Positions 5,947-6,504 of a DNA stretch of 6,504 nucleotides are shown piece after piece; the stretch's first letter is position 1, and every line of letters starts with the position of its first letter. The position numbers and the translations under genes are program-made. The stretch covers positions 1 through 6,504 of the forward strand of contig JAUYDP010000360.1 in assembly GCA_030691805.1 (NCBI GenBank). Direction: 5' to 3'. This stretch comes from Dehalococcoidia bacterium (GTDB taxonomy: Bacteria; Chloroflexota; Dehalococcoidia; JAUYDP01). The notes under the pieces were generated by a model. That model saw only the letters and a list, made by a program, of their open reading frames with translations. It searched no databases and had not been told where the DNA came from.

Positions 5947-6305
5947 GAGATTTTAGGGGATTGAAGGTATGGGACAAGAGCCACCGGCTTACGCTGGCTG
6001 TATATAAGGCCACCGCGTTGTTTCCGCGGGAAGAGCTCTATGGGCTGACGGGGCAAATCAGACGCGCCTCTGCTTCTATCCCTGCCAACATTGCCGAGGG
6101 ATGCGGTAGAGGCGGTGTCCCAGAGTTGGCCCACTTCCTTCAAGTGGCGATGGGATCCGCAACTGAGCTTGAGTATCACTTACTGCTTGCTCGGGACTTG
6201 AGCTTGTTGGAGGTGTCCGACTACGAAGAACTCGCCACAGAGACAACCGAGGTAAAGCGAATGCTTACGACGCTGATCAAAAGGCTGAAGCCCGCCCGGT
6301 ATTAA
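5943..6305 (+). CDS. Four-helix-bundle protein of the S23 / 23S rRNA intervening-sequence (IVP) family
   Basis: This is a 120-residue protein with the full family signature: MRDFRGLKVW (1-10), FPREELYGLTGQIRRAS (27-43), SIPANIAEGCGR (45-56) and FLQVAMGSATELEYHLLLARD (65-85). The family forms small, basic four-helix bundles. Its first members are encoded inside insertions in 23S rRNA genes, and it is structurally related to the Avd accessory protein of diversity-generating retroelements. The cellular function of stand-alone members is not established. The ATG at 5943 gives the standard family N-terminus; an upstream in-frame TTG at 5931 would add four residues encoded by repeat DNA and is less likely. 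No good Shine-Dalgarno is visible (only GAAAG). It sits between two ubiD-like genes with which it shares no evident function, and repeat arrays flank it on both sides. This fits a cassette that has inserted between them. No rRNA or reverse transcriptase is nearby. Confidence 0.9.
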   Translation: MRDFRGLKVWDKSHRLTLAVYKATALFPREELYGLTGQIRRASASIPANIAEGCGRGGVPELAHFLQVAMGSATELEYHLLLARDLSLLEVSDYEELATETTEVKRMLTTLIKRLKPARY

Positions 6306-6332
6306 CTAGGCGCCGGAATGTCATCTATTATT

Positions 6333-6416
6333 GCTGAACGCTGCCAGCTAATTGCTGATAGCTGACCGCTGACCACTGACCACTGATAGCTGATAACTGA
6401 TCACTGAAAACTGACT
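6333..6416 (+). repeat. Twelve-unit 7-bp repeat array, consensus RCTGAYN (right array)
   Basis: From 6333, twelve heptamers follow in unbroken register for 84 bp. The nine from 6354 onward all begin with RCTGA; the first three (gctgaac, gctgcca, gctaatt) are more degenerate. The array starts 27 bases after the S23-like stop codon and ends 16 bases before the next start codon. It is in the same orientation as the inner left array and inverted relative to the outer left array. Confidence 0.85.
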
Positions 6417-6421
6417 ACTAC

Positions 6422-6428
6422 AAGGAGG
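6422..6428 (+). promoter_or_regulatory. Ribosome binding site for the second ubiD-like gene
   Basis: AAGGAGG, a near-perfect Shine-Dalgarno, lies 4 bases before the GTG at 6433. It lies 5 bases after the end of the right repeat array and supports translation from this GTG. Confidence 0.7.
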
Positions 6429-6432
6429 AACA

Positions 6433-6504
6433 GTGGCCTACTACAAAGACCTGAGAGAACACATTGCGGCCCTGGAGAAGGCCGGCAAGCTGCGACGGAT
6501 CAAG
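6433..6504 (+). CDS. N-terminus of a second UbiD-family decarboxylase (partial)
   Basis: A frame opening with GTG behind a strong ribosome site runs off the right edge after 24 residues, MAYYKDLREHIAALEKAGKL followed by RRIK. The layout, 'a-x-x-D-L-R-x-x-[IL]-x-x-L-E-x-A-G-[EK]-L-x-R-I-K', matches the beginning of the complete UbiD-like protein at 4377 (AFLDLRQYLDVLESAGELHRIK) and of the family in general. It is therefore most likely a paralogue in tandem. UbiD systems often contain two or more related proteins. None of the catalytic residues is within the window, so activity cannot be judged. Confidence 0.75.
   Translation, partial: MAYYKDLREHIAALEKAGKLRRIK

Larger units (their letters stand above)
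5841..6416. mobile_element. Putative S23/IVP cassette bounded by inverted heptamer arrays
   Basis: The S23-like gene and its flanking arrays form one unit of 576 bp with imperfect inverted ends built from 7-bp repeats. It fills the gap between two genes of the same family. The organisation parallels 23S rRNA intervening sequences, where an S23-type gene lies inside a segment whose ends base-pair. No transposase is encoded and no target-site duplication is evident at the borders, so mobility is an inference. An alternative is ordinary intergenic repeats that expanded on both sides of a resident gene. Confidence 0.4.

Noticed and set aside
5943..6305. A diversity-generating retroelement, suggested by Avd-like relatives of the S23 family
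   Set aside because: No reverse transcriptase, template repeat or variable repeat is present; the protein fits the S23/IVP signature better.
5841..6416. A CRISPR array as the explanation of the regular repeats
   Set aside because: The repeats are only 7 bp, directly adjacent with no spacers of constant length, and no cas genes are near.
6415..6446. A 9-bp direct repeat CTACTACAA (6415-6423 and 6438-6446) as a target-site duplication
   Set aside because: Both copies lie on the right side of the cassette, the second inside the ubiD-like coding sequence, and no copy is found at the left border; probably chance.

Overview
The window looks like chromosomal DNA, rich in G+C, from an environmental bacterium with a lipoprotein-anchored ABC uptake system. 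The Pro/Ala/Thr-rich linker on the binding protein, the SsuABC/TauABC-type transporter next to UbiD-family decarboxylases, and a stand-alone four-helix-bundle (S23/IVP) gene are together reminiscent of uncultured Chloroflexota such as Dehalococcoidia. That taxonomic guess is an inference; there is no rRNA or other phylogenetic marker here.

Layout. The first 161 bases are the end of a gene that resembles the C-terminus of an NMT1/THI5-like substrate-binding protein. A 513-base intergenic region follows. It holds a short run of 7-bp repeats, a degenerate tandem repeat of about 110 bp, a perfect 13-bp palindrome and a weak promoter candidate. Next comes a transporter cluster, all on the plus strand: ATPase (675-1496), permease 1 (1516-2280), permease 2 (2277-3062, ATGA overlap) and a lipoprotein substrate-binding protein (3196-4329) with its own promoter and an inverted repeat in its leader. 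A complete UbiD-family decarboxylase with a TTG start (4377-5837) follows 47 bp later. At the right edge (6433-6504) a second UbiD-like gene begins.

Between the two ubiD-like genes lies a compact cassette of about 580 bp: a 120-residue S23/IVP four-helix-bundle gene (5943-6305) bracketed by arrays of strictly 7-bp-spaced repeats (consensus RCTGAYN). The outer left array is the reverse complement of the right array, so the cassette has repeat-built inverted ends. This is the most unusual structure in the window.

How the parts may work together. The binding protein would capture a small organic solute outside the membrane, and a permease pair driven by the ATPase would import it. The UbiD-type enzymes (prenylated-FMN-dependent, reversible decarboxylation of aromatic or alpha,beta-unsaturated acids) could act on the imported compound. 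The transporter-decarboxylase link rests on gene order only, and the substrate cannot be read from the sequence. No ubiX (prFMN synthase) is visible in the window.
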